Source: Rhodobacteraceae bacterium Alg231-04
Lineage (GTDB): Bacteria; Pseudomonadota; Alphaproteobacteria; Rhodobacterales; Rhodobacteraceae
Reading direction: 5' to 3'
Assembly: GCA_900143635.1 (NCBI GenBank)
Contig: FREY01000001.1
Coordinates: 651,324-715,323 of the forward strand
DNA: 64,000 nt
Shown here: positions 1 to 7,748 of the stretch, piece after piece
Layout: the number at the start of each line of letters is the position of its first letter
How positions within the stretch are numbered: position 1 is the stretch's first letter
Notes under the pieces: generated by a model
Seen by the model: only the letters and a program-made list of their open reading frames with translations
What the model was told of the DNA's origin: nothing
Database searches by the model: none
Program-made: the position numbers and the translations under genes

Positions 1-2
1 AG

Positions 3-164
3 GCAATCGGCATGCGGCTCGACTTCCCGCCGGCAGGGTTGATTGGCCGCTCGCAACGATACGCCATGCTGGTGGAAGACGGCGAAGTGAAGCTGCTTCA
101 ATGCGAGGAAAACCCGGCCGTCTGCGACATCTCAGGTGGGGAGAGCCTGCTTGCCGCCATGTGA
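3..164 (+). CDS. Peroxiredoxin, C-terminal fragment (cut by window edge)
   Basis: Only the last 53 codons are inside the window; the start lies upstream. The visible part has the pattern I-G-R-S-Q-R-Y-A-M-L-V-E-D-G followed by V-K-L-L, which is the conserved C-terminal region of thioredoxin-fold peroxiredoxins of the Prx5/redoxin type, where the Arg helps position the peroxidatic cysteine. Such enzymes reduce hydrogen peroxide and organic peroxides in the cytosol. The peroxidatic Cys itself is not visible. The gene converges on the pterin dehydratase gene, with 23 bases between the two stops and no obvious hairpin there. Confidence 0.75.
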   Translation, partial: AIGMRLDFPPAGLIGRSQRYAMLVEDGEVKLLQCEENPAVCDISGGESLLAAM

Positions 165-187
165 AAGGCGCTGACGCCATCAGGCCT

Positions 188-481
188 TTAGATCAGGCTG
201 TCCATTTTGCGGGCCAGTTTGGCGTCCAACGTGCTGACGCCCTCCACATCATGGGTCGTCAGCACCACGGTCACCCGGTTGTAGACATTGCTCCACTCCG
301 GGTGATGGTTCCACTTTTCAGCCCAGATCGCCGCTTGGGTCATCCAACCAAAAGCGGCGACGAAATTCCCGAACTCATAGGTCTTGGTGATAGCGTCGCG
401 CCCCTCCACCATGGCCCAGCCATTCTCAAACAGCGGATCCAGCAGCGGCCCGCGGGTGGCATCTGACAGCTTCTCGGTCAT
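188..481 (-). CDS. phhB: 4a-hydroxytetrahydrobiopterin dehydratase (pterin-4a-carbinolamine dehydratase)
   Basis: This 97-residue protein matches the usual length of PCD/DCoH. It carries the family signature [14 protein letters not shown] near residues 58-71, and the adjacent histidines are the catalytic residues that dehydrate 4a-hydroxytetrahydropterin so the cofactor of aromatic amino acid hydroxylases can be recycled. It is the last gene of a minus-strand operon and overlaps the FemAB-like gene by 4 bases (ATGA), so translational coupling is likely. No aromatic amino acid hydroxylase gene is in the window; a role outside Phe hydroxylation cannot be excluded. Confidence 0.93.
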   Translation of the reverse strand: MTEKLSDATRGPLLDPLFENGWAMVEGRDAITKTYEFGNFVAAFGWMTQAAIWAEKWNHHPEWSNVYNRVTVVLTTHDVEGVSTLDAKLARKMDSLI

Positions 482-1665
482 TCCTGTTCCTCCACTTGCG
501 CTTTGCGGAAAGGTCCGTAATCGGTGAGGATCTCGATCTCCTCCTCCACGGCAGCGCGTTCAGCCTCCAGAAAGCGGCCCACGGCCTCGGCAAAGCCGGG
601 GTCTGCAATCCAATGCAGCGAATGCGTCTGGGTCGGCAGGTAGCCGCGCGCCAGCTTGTGTTCGCCCTGCGCGCCTGCCTCGACACGGGACAGACCCAGC
701 GCAATAGCCAGTTCAATGGCCCGATAGTAGCACAGTTCGAAGTGCAGACAGGGGTGATGTTCAACGCAGCCCCAGTAACGCCCGTAAAGCGCCTGACGGC
801 CAATGAAATTCAGCGCGCCCGCCACCGGCACCCCGTCCCGTTCGGCCAGAACCAGCGCGATATCATCCGCCAAAACCTCTTGGGCAATGTCAAAGAAGGC
901 CCGCGTCAGATAGGGCGACCCCCATTTGCGGCTGCCCGTATCCTGATAGAATTGCCAGAAGGCATCCCAGTGTTCCGGGCGCAGATCCGCACCGGTATAC
1001 ATGCGGATCTCACCGCCAAAGCCATTGGCCTGCGCGCGTTCCTTGCGGATGTTCTTGCGTTTGCGGGACGACAGGCTGGCGAGGAAATCCTCAAAACTGC
1101 CATAGCCATCATTCAGCCAGTGGAACTGCTGCGTGGCGCGCGCCATCAGCCCCATCTCAGCGCCTATCTCGGCCTCAACCTCGGTGCAGAAGGTCACATG
1201 CAGCGAGGAGAGTTTGTTGTTCGTGGCCAGCTGCACCGCACCCTGCACCAGTGCCGAATGGCCAATGCCCTCATATCCGGGGCGCACCAGAAACCGACGG
1301 CCCGTAGCAGGGGTAAAGGGGACCGCGATCTGCAATTTGGGATAATAGCGCCCGCCAGCCTGTTCGTAGGCGTGGCCCCAATTGTGATCAAAAATATATT
1401 CACCCTGGCTGTGCCCCTTGGCATAAAGCGGCGCACAGGCGATCAGCATACCGTCCTGAAAGGCGGCCAGATATTGCGGCTGCCAGCCGCTGCCCGGCCC
1501 GGTCGAGCCGCTGTCCTCCAGCGCCTTCAGAAACCTATGTGTGGTGAAAGGATCATTGGGGCGGCCGCCGTCTGCCGCTTCCGGACAGGCGCAGGCGTCC
1601 CAATCGCGCGCCGCAATCTGGCCGAGCGCGCTTAGCACCTGAACTTCGATCTGTGCCGGATCCAT
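478..1665 (-). CDS. GNAT-fold FemAB-like protein (COG3146 type)
   Basis: The 395-residue product looks like the 'peptidogalycan biosynthesis/recognition' family (FemAB-like, PF04339), distant relatives of the peptide-bridge aminoacyltransferases with a doubled GNAT fold. Visible pattern: a basic segment [12 protein letters not shown] around residue 203, and a C-terminal region ending [12 protein letters not shown], both typical of this family. No signal peptide or membrane segment is evident, so it is probably cytoplasmic. The substrate is unknown and the family name is historical. It lies between the glycerophosphodiesterase (46-base gap) and phhB (4-base overlap) and is presumably co-transcribed with them. 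Confidence 0.82.
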   Translation of the reverse strand: MDPAQIEVQVLSALGQIAARDWDACACPEAADGGRPNDPFTTHRFLKALEDSGSTGPGSGWQPQYLAAFQDGMLIACAPLYAKGHSQGEYIFDHNWGHAYEQAGGRYYPKLQIAVPFTPATGRRFLVRPGYEGIGHSALVQGAVQLATNNKLSSLHVTFCTEVEAEIGAEMGLMARATQQFHWLNDGYGSFEDFLASLSSRKRKNIRKERAQANGFGGEIRMYTGADLRPEHWDAFWQFYQDTGSRKWGSPYLTRAFFDIAQEVLADDIALVLAERDGVPVAGALNFIGRQALYGRYWGCVEHHPCLHFELCYYRAIELAIALGLSRVEAGAQGEHKLARGYLPTQTHSLHWIADPGFAEAVGRFLEAERAAVEEEIEILTDYGPFRKAQVEEQE

Positions 1666-1711
1666 CCATGCCTCCCCTTGCCCGCCAATATCCGGGGTGC
1701 AAAGCCGGGGA

Positions 1712-2473
1712 TCAACCCGGCAGGTAGCCCTCGAAGGTCACATTGTCGGCAAAGACGCGGGCAACGCCTTCTTCTTCGGCAGAGCGGATGGTCCAGCACA
1801 GCACCGGCACACCTTCGTCGCGCAATTCCTGCACGCGGGCGCGGCCCAGATCTGCGGCCTCATGGCTGATGAAACCGGCACCGCAGGGTCGGAAATCCTT
1901 GATTGCCTTCAGCCGCGCGCGGAGCTCATCCGGCAAGTCGCAATCGTGCGCATCATTGGCGCCGGTCACCAATCCGCGCGGCACATCCGGGGCCAGACGC
2001 GCCATTTCTGCCACCGAGTGCGGGTTAAAGGACATCACGGCCACCGGGCCGTCATAGCCGGCCAGCGCCGCGGCGGTAGCGGCTTCAAGCGGGCCAACAT
2101 TGGCGCCCATTTGACCGTCCTGATCCTTGATCTCGATCAGCAGCGGAACCTGACCCGCGACGATCTCCAGCACCTCACCCAGATCGGGGATGCCTTCACC
2201 GTCACCGCCCTTTAGCGCGACGGCGGCGGCCTCATGCGCGGGCAGCGCCTTTACGGGTCCCTGACCTTCGGCCAGCCGGTCCAGATCATAGTCGTGAAAG
2301 ACCAGCGCCTGTTTATCGGCGCTGATCTGCAGGTCAATCTCGATACCATAGCCCGCCGCAATGGCCGCACGTATTGCGGCGCGGGAATTCTCTGGCCGTC
2401 CATCCGTCACATCATGCAGCGCGCGATGGGCCAGTGGCGTCTCCAGAAAGGCAGCAGGCAGAGATGGCATCAT
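1712..2473 (-). CDS. Glycerophosphodiester phosphodiesterase
   Basis: A 253-residue single-domain GDPD (TIM barrel). The N-terminal H-R-A-L-H-D ... P-E-N-S motif (residues about 17-31) and G-I-E-I-D-L-Q-I-S with following F-H-D-Y-D-L-D-R-L supply the catalytic His pair and the Glu/Asp metal ligands that cleave glycerophosphodiesters to glycerol-3-phosphate and an alcohol. There is no signal peptide, so it is a cytosolic form like UgpQ. Its start overlaps the stop of the RidA gene by 4 bases (ATGA). Confident for family, not for preferred substrate. Confidence 0.92.
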   Translation of the reverse strand: MMPSLPAAFLETPLAHRALHDVTDGRPENSRAAIRAAIAAGYGIEIDLQISADKQALVFHDYDLDRLAEGQGPVKALPAHEAAAVALKGGDGEGIPDLGEVLEIVAGQVPLLIEIKDQDGQMGANVGPLEAATAAALAGYDGPVAVMSFNPHSVAEMARLAPDVPRGLVTGANDAHDCDLPDELRARLKAIKDFRPCGAGFISHEAADLGRARVQELRDEGVPVLCWTIRSAEEEGVARVFADNVTFEGYLPG

Positions 2474-2928
2474 TTGATTTCAAACACCCCGTCGATTTCC
2501 ACGGCCACGCCCAGCGGCAGGGAGGGCGAGGACACGGCAGAGCGTGCATGGCGTCCGGCGTCGCCGAGCACAGCGACCAGAAAATCGGATGCGCCGTTCA
2601 CCACCTGAGGCTGCTGAGTGAACTCCGCGGTAGAGTTCACAAAGGCGCCCAGCTTCACAATTCGTGTCAGCCGATCCAGATCGCCACCGCAGGCCGCCTT
2701 GACCTGCGCCAACAGACCCATTGCACAGCGTTTCGCCGCTGCTGCGCCCGCCTCAACATCCATGTCGTCGCCCAACGTGCCGGTGATCAGCCCGTTTTCG
2801 TCGGCCGAAATCTGACCAGAGACATAGACCATGTTGCCCGAAACCACATAGGGCACGTAATTCGCAGCCGGAGCCGGTGCGTCCGGCAGGGTCACACCCA
2901 GTTCAGCCAGTTTAGCTTCGACGCTCAT
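2470..2928 (-). CDS. RidA family (YjgF/YER057c/UK114) protein
   Basis: A 152-residue member of the reactive-intermediate deaminase family. Recognisable stretches are Y-V-P-Y-V-V-S-G-N-M-V-Y-V-S-G-Q, G-A-A-A-A-K-R-C-A-M-G-L-L-A-Q-V-K and the C-terminal sequence E-I-D-G-V-F-E-I-K. RidA proteins hydrolyse reactive enamine/imine intermediates; the conserved catalytic Arg of archetypal RidA is not at the classical place, and this longer form resembles the COG0251 subgroup with unclear activity. The start is supported by an AAGGAT ribosome site 8 bases upstream. It is the first gene of the four-gene minus-strand operon. Confidence 0.88.
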   Translation of the reverse strand: MSVEAKLAELGVTLPDAPAPAANYVPYVVSGNMVYVSGQISADENGLITGTLGDDMDVEAGAAAAKRCAMGLLAQVKAACGGDLDRLTRIVKLGAFVNSTAEFTQQPQVVNGASDFLVAVLGDAGRHARSAVSSPSLPLGVAVEIDGVFEIK

Positions 2929-3030
2929 AGTTTCATCCTTTCAATGTGCATATTTGGGCGCACGCTATCGCCGTTGCAACGCAACAGGAAGAGAAAATGC
3001 GGCACCCCCAGGGCCTGCATCGACACCGGG

Positions 3031-4335
3031 TCAGCTTTCGCGGAAGGCCTTGATGAAATAATCGCTGAGCGGCTTCACCAGATAGGCAATGGGGGAACGA
3101 TCCGCGGTGCGGATATAGCTTTCCACCGGCATTCCGGGGATCAGCACGGTGCCCTCCGGCAGTTTGGCCATCTCGCCCTCTTTCAGCTCTATTTCGGCAC
3201 GGTAGTAACTGTAGCCGCGCGCCTCATCCTCGAAGGCATCCGCCGAGACCAGCACCACCGTGCCGAACAGCTCGGGCGTCAGCCGCTGGTCCAGCGCCGA
3301 GAAGCGCAGGGTGACATCCTGACCGGCAAAGATCTGGTCAATGTGGATCGGATCCACCTGTGCAGCGATCACCAGCGGGCGGTCTTGTGGCACGATGTAT
3401 AGCACCGGATCAGCGGCCCGAATCACTGATCGGGGGGTCTGTACTGTCATGCCGTAAACGATGCCCGACACGGGCGCCTTGATATCCAGGCGGCTCAGCC
3501 GTTCGATCAGCGAGCGGCGCCGCTCGGCCAGCTCCAGCTCCTGATAGCGCAGATCGCGCAGCCGGGTGATCGCCTCTTCGCGGCGCGTGGTGCCCAGTTT
3601 CAGGATCTCGATGTCGATCTCGGTGATGCGCCCTTCGGCCTGGGCCTGCGCGGCGATCAGCTCTCCCAATCCGCCCTGCAGATCCGCCCTGGTGCGGCGC
3701 AGGTTCAGCACGGTTGCCGCCTGCGCCAGACCACGATCCAGCAGTGACTGCTGATTGGCCAGCTCCTCGCCGATCAGCTCCAGCTGCACGCGGGCCGATT
3801 CCTGCTGCGCATTGATGCCGGTGATCTGATCGCTGATCTGGTTGCGCCGTTTTTCCAGCTGTTCGACCTCGCGCGCGGTAGAGTTCTGGCGCGCCAGATT
3901 CAGCCGCTGCTGCCCGTCCACCAGATCGGCCACCTCAGCTCGTGTGGTCGCGATGTCCAGCAGTGCAGGCTCAAACGTGATGACCTTACTGCCATCCCGT
4001 TCCGCCTCCAGCCTGCCGCGGCGGGCCATCATTTCAAACAGCTGCCCTTCGACAATCACCAGTTCTGATCGCAGACGGTTGTCATCCAGCCGCAAGAGCG
4101 GTGCGCCTTTGGCAACCGTGTCGCCCTCATCGACGAGAATTTCCGCGACGATGCCACCATCGATATGCTGCACCACCTGGCGGTTGCGGTCGACCTCGAT
4201 CCGCCCGCCTGCCACCACGGCGCCGGCGATGGTCGACAGCGCCGACCAGCTGCCGAAACCGCCCAGTAAAACCGCCAGAGCAATCAGCCCGATGGCCATG
4301 GGGCGGCGGGCGGACCATGTGTTCTGGTCACTCAT
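3031..4335 (-). CDS. HlyD family type I secretion membrane-fusion protein
   Basis: A 434-residue periplasmic adaptor. One N-terminal membrane segment (about residues 13-32) is followed by a lipoyl/barrel half (G-R-I-E-V-D-R-N-R), a long alpha-helical hairpin rich in Q, E, R and L (about 90-270), the second lipoyl half (I-K-A-P-V-S-G-I-V-Y-G) and a beta-barrel end with the family motif G-M-P-V-E-S-Y-I-R-T. It links the inner-membrane ABC protein to TolC for one-step export. Its start overlaps the stop of the ABC gene by 4 bases. No TolC homologue or RTX-type substrate lies within the window. Confidence 0.94.
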   Translation of the reverse strand: MSDQNTWSARRPMAIGLIALAVLLGGFGSWSALSTIAGAVVAGGRIEVDRNRQVVQHIDGGIVAEILVDEGDTVAKGAPLLRLDDNRLRSELVIVEGQLFEMMARRGRLEAERDGSKVITFEPALLDIATTRAEVADLVDGQQRLNLARQNSTAREVEQLEKRRNQISDQITGINAQQESARVQLELIGEELANQQSLLDRGLAQAATVLNLRRTRADLQGGLGELIAAQAQAEGRITEIDIEILKLGTTRREEAITRLRDLRYQELELAERRRSLIERLSRLDIKAPVSGIVYGMTVQTPRSVIRAADPVLYIVPQDRPLVIAAQVDPIHIDQIFAGQDVTLRFSALDQRLTPELFGTVVLVSADAFEDEARGYSYYRAEIELKEGEMAKLPEGTVLIPGMPVESYIRTADRSPIAYLVKPLSDYFIKAFRES

Positions 4336-6062
4336 TGCACACCTCCCATGCTGGCTGTTTTCTGGATGTTCTGATGGTTGGCCACCATTTCGCGCAGCAC
4401 CTTATCCTTGGGGCCAAAGGCCGTGCAGACGCCCTTGTCGACCACCAGCAGCAGATCGCACTCCTGAATGGCGGCGGGGCGGTGTGCCATGATCAGCACC
4501 CCCTTGCCGTCCGCCTTCAATTGTTTGATTGCGCGGTTCAATGCCACCGATCCCTCGTTGTCGAGGTTCGAGTTCGGCTCATCCAGAATGACGATCACCG
4601 GGTCATCGTAAAGTGCGCGCGCCAGGGCGATGCGCTGCATCTGCCCGCCCGAGAGTTTGCCACCGACAGCAGTGACGCGGGTGTCATAGCCATCCGGCAG
4701 GTTCACGATCATCTCATGTGCGGCAGCCTTTTTGGCCGCCTCCACAACTTTGGCCGCATCCGGCGCACTGGCGAGCCGCGCAATGTTTTGCGCCAGCGTG
4801 CCCTCAAACAGCTGAACCCGCTGCGGCAGATAACCGATATGCTGGCCCAGCACGTCCGGGTCATATTGATCCAGTGCCGCACCATCCAGCCGGACCGATC
4901 CCACCGCTGGCCGCCAGACCGCCGTCAGCGCCCGCGCCAGTGTCGACTTCCCCGACCCCGAAGGCCCGATAACCCCCAGAGCCTGCCCCGGCTCCAGTTT
5001 GAATGACGCGTTGCGCAACAGCGGCGTCGTGCCACCGGGTGGCACCACGGTCAGGGCCTTTACCTCCAGCCGGGCTGCCGGTTTCGGCAGCGCCGTGCGT
5101 TGGGTTTCGGGGGGCGCTTTGGTCAGCAGATCCGCAAGGCTGTGCCAGCCGCGCGTCGCGCGCTGCACCATTGCCCATTGCCCCAAGGCCAGTTCCACCG
5201 GTGCCAGCGCCCGGCCCAGCAGGATCGAACCGGCAATCATCGCACCAGGGCTGACTTCGCCCTGCAGCACCAGATAGGCCCCGAGACCCAGCATTGCCGA
5301 TTGCAGGAACAGCCGCAGCGTTTTGGTCAGGGTGGTAAAGCTGCCGCCCACATCCGTTGCAGAGACGGATTTCTCCAGCGCCGTTTCACGCGCTGTCTGC
5401 CAGCGCCCGAAGGCGGCGCCACGCATGCCCATGGCCTGAATGATCTCGGCCTCGTTACGGATCTCATCAGACATCATATTGGCATGATGCGAGGCCACTG
5501 TGGCCTCTTGCTGGGGACTGCGAGAAAACAGCTGGTTCAGTAAGGCGATCGAGACCAGAACCGCGCCACCGCACAGGGCCAGCAGCCCCAACCAAGGGTG
5601 GAACAGGGCAATCCCGGCCAGGAAAATGGGGGTCCAGGGCAGATCAAAAGCGGCCATCAGCACTGGCGAAGATATCAGCCGTTGCACAGATTCAAGATCA
5701 CTGAGGCCAGTCTGCGCCGATGGATCCTGCGCCACGGCGGAGCGGCGAATCATTGCGTCGAACACTCGGCGATCCAGTGCCGCCTGAAACCGCGCCCCGG
5801 CACGGGCCATGATCCGGCCGCGGGCATAATCCAGCAGCCCCATCATCCCATAAAGAAAGACAACCAGCAGCGACAAGGCCACCAATGTCGCCTCGGAGCG
5901 GCTGCCCAGCACCCGGTCATAGACCTGCATCATATAGAGCGGCCCGGTCAGCATCAGCATATTGGCAAAGAAACTGAAAAGCCCTACTGCCCAATAGAGC
6001 CTGCGGCTCTGGCGTCGGATCCGGAGCAGTTCATCAAGTCCTTTAGCGGCAACACTGGTCAT
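4332..6062 (-). CDS. Type I secretion ABC transporter permease/ATPase (PrtD type)
   Basis: A 576-residue fused transporter: an N-terminal exporter-type membrane domain (about 1-300) without a C39 peptidase-like extension, then a nucleotide-binding domain. The Walker A motif G-P-S-G-S-G-K-S-T is near residue 365, the signature L-S-G-G-Q near 470, and Walker B V-I-V-I-L-D-E-P-N-S-N-L-D follows. This matches the PrtD/HasD/AprD class that exports RTX proteases, lipases and related proteins with uncleaved C-terminal signals. A ribosome site GGTGGAG precedes the ATG. It is the first gene of a two-gene operon with the HlyD protein. Substrate unknown. Confidence 0.94.
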   Translation of the reverse strand: MTSVAAKGLDELLRIRRQSRRLYWAVGLFSFFANMLMLTGPLYMMQVYDRVLGSRSEATLVALSLLVVFLYGMMGLLDYARGRIMARAGARFQAALDRRVFDAMIRRSAVAQDPSAQTGLSDLESVQRLISSPVLMAAFDLPWTPIFLAGIALFHPWLGLLALCGGAVLVSIALLNQLFSRSPQQEATVASHHANMMSDEIRNEAEIIQAMGMRGAAFGRWQTARETALEKSVSATDVGGSFTTLTKTLRLFLQSAMLGLGAYLVLQGEVSPGAMIAGSILLGRALAPVELALGQWAMVQRATRGWHSLADLLTKAPPETQRTALPKPAARLEVKALTVVPPGGTTPLLRNASFKLEPGQALGVIGPSGSGKSTLARALTAVWRPAVGSVRLDGAALDQYDPDVLGQHIGYLPQRVQLFEGTLAQNIARLASAPDAAKVVEAAKKAAAHEMIVNLPDGYDTRVTAVGGKLSGGQMQRIALARALYDDPVIVILDEPNSNLDNEGSVALNRAIKQLKADGKGVLIMAHRPAAIQECDLLLVVDKGVCTAFGPKDKVLREMVANHQNIQKTASMGGVQ

Positions 6063-6107
6063 CCGATCTCCACCTCAGGGTTGATTGAAACATTCTTCGA
6101 TCCCTTG

Positions 6108-6125
6108 TACCGTAGGGATACCGTA
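6108..6125. promoter_or_regulatory. Two 7-bp direct repeats phased by 11 bp upstream of the type I secretion genes
   Basis: TACCGTA occurs at 6108-6114 and again at 6119-6125, so the repeats lie one helical turn apart on the same face. They sit about 46 bases before the ABC start (minus strand) and about 130 bases before mlaA (plus strand). Such phasing is typical of an operator for a tandem-binding regulator. No regulator is known from the sequence, and the copies could be coincidental. Confidence 0.35.
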
Positions 6126-6256
6126 TTTTAACTGCAATAATGTTCCAAATCTGCCACATCTTGATGAACAAGCCGGATAGGATCTGGGAACCCGCGTAAA
6201 TCCGAATATGTGATAACGCACCGTTCCGGAACCCGGCCGAGTGGATCTTTATAGGT

Positions 6257-7018
6257 ATGAATTATAAACTACGCCCCTTCCTTGCTTCTGCATTGCTTCT
6301 GATTGCAGCGACCCTGTCGGGTTGCGCCACCCAATCGCCCGAAGCGAAAGCCGCTGGTGAGATTTTTGACCCCTATGAGAAGGCCAACCGTGGCATCCAT
6401 AGTTTCAACCGGGGCGTTGACCGCTATGCCTTCCGCCCGGCGTCCAAAGGATATGTGACGATTGTGCCGCCCGATCTGGTGCAGGCCTTCAACAATTTCG
6501 CGGTCAATATCTCCATGCCGGGGCAGGCCGTGAACCTGCTTTTGCAGGGCAAACCCAAGGAGAGTGGCATTGCCCTGTCGCGCTTCGTGGTCAATACGAT
6601 CGCGGGGATCGGCGGGCTGGGCGATCCATCTTCAGAGCTCAACATTCCCTATATCGACACTGACTTCGGCGAAACCCTGCACGTTTGGGGCGTCAAGGAA
6701 GGCGCCTATGTGGAACTGCCCTTCTATGGGCCCTCCACATCGCGCGATTCGGTAGGGGTTGTCGTGGATTTCTTCACAAACCCGATCACCTTTGCCCGGC
6801 AGAACCCCGCCGAGAACATCGGCGTCTATGCCGAAGTGGTGCGCCGGATGGGCGATCGTGGCACATATTCCGACACTATTGACTCGATCCTTTATGAGAG
6901 CGCCGACAGCTATGCTCAGGCCCGTCAGATCTTTCTGCAGAATCGCCGGTTCCAATTGGGCGAACCCGGTGCGATCACAGAGGTCGATCCATTTGAACTT
7001 GATACCGAGGGCTTTTGA
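6257..7018 (+). CDS. mlaA: MlaA (VacJ) outer-membrane lipoprotein
   Basis: A 253-residue lipoprotein with a signal peptide ending in the lipobox L-S-G-C (Cys23). The mature part starts F-D-P-Y-E-K-A-N-R, the characteristic MlaA opening, and holds N-L-L-L-Q-G-K, G-G-L-G-D-P-S and the L-P-F-Y-G-P-S motif of the family. MlaA is the outer-membrane component that withdraws misplaced phospholipids from the outer leaflet and hands them to MlaC. The stop codon abuts the mlaC ATG with no gap, so the two are translated together. The inner-membrane mlaFED genes are not nearby. Confidence 0.95.
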   Translation: MNYKLRPFLASALLLIAATLSGCATQSPEAKAAGEIFDPYEKANRGIHSFNRGVDRYAFRPASKGYVTIVPPDLVQAFNNFAVNISMPGQAVNLLLQGKPKESGIALSRFVVNTIAGIGGLGDPSSELNIPYIDTDFGETLHVWGVKEGAYVELPFYGPSTSRDSVGVVVDFFTNPITFARQNPAENIGVYAEVVRRMGDRGTYSDTIDSILYESADSYAQARQIFLQNRRFQLGEPGAITEVDPFELDTEGF

Positions 7019-7609
7019 ATGTTGAACCGCCGAAATTTTGTTGCCGGACTTGGCGCCACGTTTCTGGCAGCCCCCACCAGCGTGCTGGCCCTGACGGAAG
7101 ACACCGCCAGCCAGCTGATCGAACGCTTGATCAATGATATCAACAAGGCGATCAGTTCCGGCAAGTCCGAGTCCGCGATGTTCCGCGACTTCGAGAAGAT
7201 CTTTAAGCGCTACAGCGATACCTCCTATATCGCGGCCTATGCGATGGGCGTAGACGGGCGCCGCGCGACCACAGCGCAGAAGAAAGCGTTCTCCAAGGCC
7301 TTCCAGGGCTACATCAGCCGCAAATACGGCAGCCGCTTTCGTGAGTTCATTGGCGGCCGTCTGGAAGTGACCGGCGTCAAGAAGGTCAAGAAATGGTACG
7401 AGGTCAGCACTGTGGCCTATCTGCAGGGCCAGTCGCCCTTTGAGGTTACCTTTCAGGTCTCGAACCGGTCGGGGAAGGATCTATTCTTCAATATGTATAT
7501 CGAAGGCGTGAACCTGCTGCTGACCGAGCGCACCGAGATCGGCGCCATGCTGGACCGGCGCAAGGGTGACATTGATCTGCTGATCACCGACCTGACGAAA
7601 TCAAGCTAA
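7019..7609 (+). CDS. mlaC: MlaC/Ttg2D family periplasmic phospholipid-binding protein
   Basis: A 196-residue protein with an N-terminal export signal that contains a twin-arginine-like sequence (N-R-R-N-F-V-A-G) and ends A-P-T-S-V-L-A. The mature part shows the MlaC/Ttg2D pattern: L-I-N-D-I-N-K-A-I, F-S-K-A-F-Q-G-Y-I-S-R-K-Y and K-W-Y-E-V. MlaC shuttles phospholipid between MlaA and the MlaFEDB complex. It directly follows mlaA (TGA then ATG). Whether export uses Tat or Sec is inferred from the motif only. Confidence 0.92.
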   Translation: MLNRRNFVAGLGATFLAAPTSVLALTEDTASQLIERLINDINKAISSGKSESAMFRDFEKIFKRYSDTSYIAAYAMGVDGRRATTAQKKAFSKAFQGYISRKYGSRFREFIGGRLEVTGVKKVKKWYEVSTVAYLQGQSPFEVTFQVSNRSGKDLFFNMYIEGVNLLLTERTEIGAMLDRRKGDIDLLITDLTKSS

Positions 7610-7623
7610 GGCCCGACCCGGCA

Positions 7624-7643
7624 ACGGGCGGGGGGCTCCCGCC
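7624..7643. repeat. GC-rich palindromic intergenic element, copy 1
   Basis: The sequence ACGGGCGGG with a downstream CTCCCGCC forms a short GC hairpin (6-bp stem) in the 139-base gap between the convergent mlaC and PBP genes. The same ACGGGCGG core recurs at 14666, 16238 and 19660, always between genes. It may act as a terminator, but there is no T-tract. Confidence 0.4.
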
Positions 7644-7748
7644 TGTTCGAGCCGCCCTGCTGGCGTTCTTACAGTTGGGCCTGGCAGCGGCAAGGCCTTT
7701 GTCATTTCAGCCAAGGCTGCGGGGTCGGCGGCGCAGGGACGACGAAGG

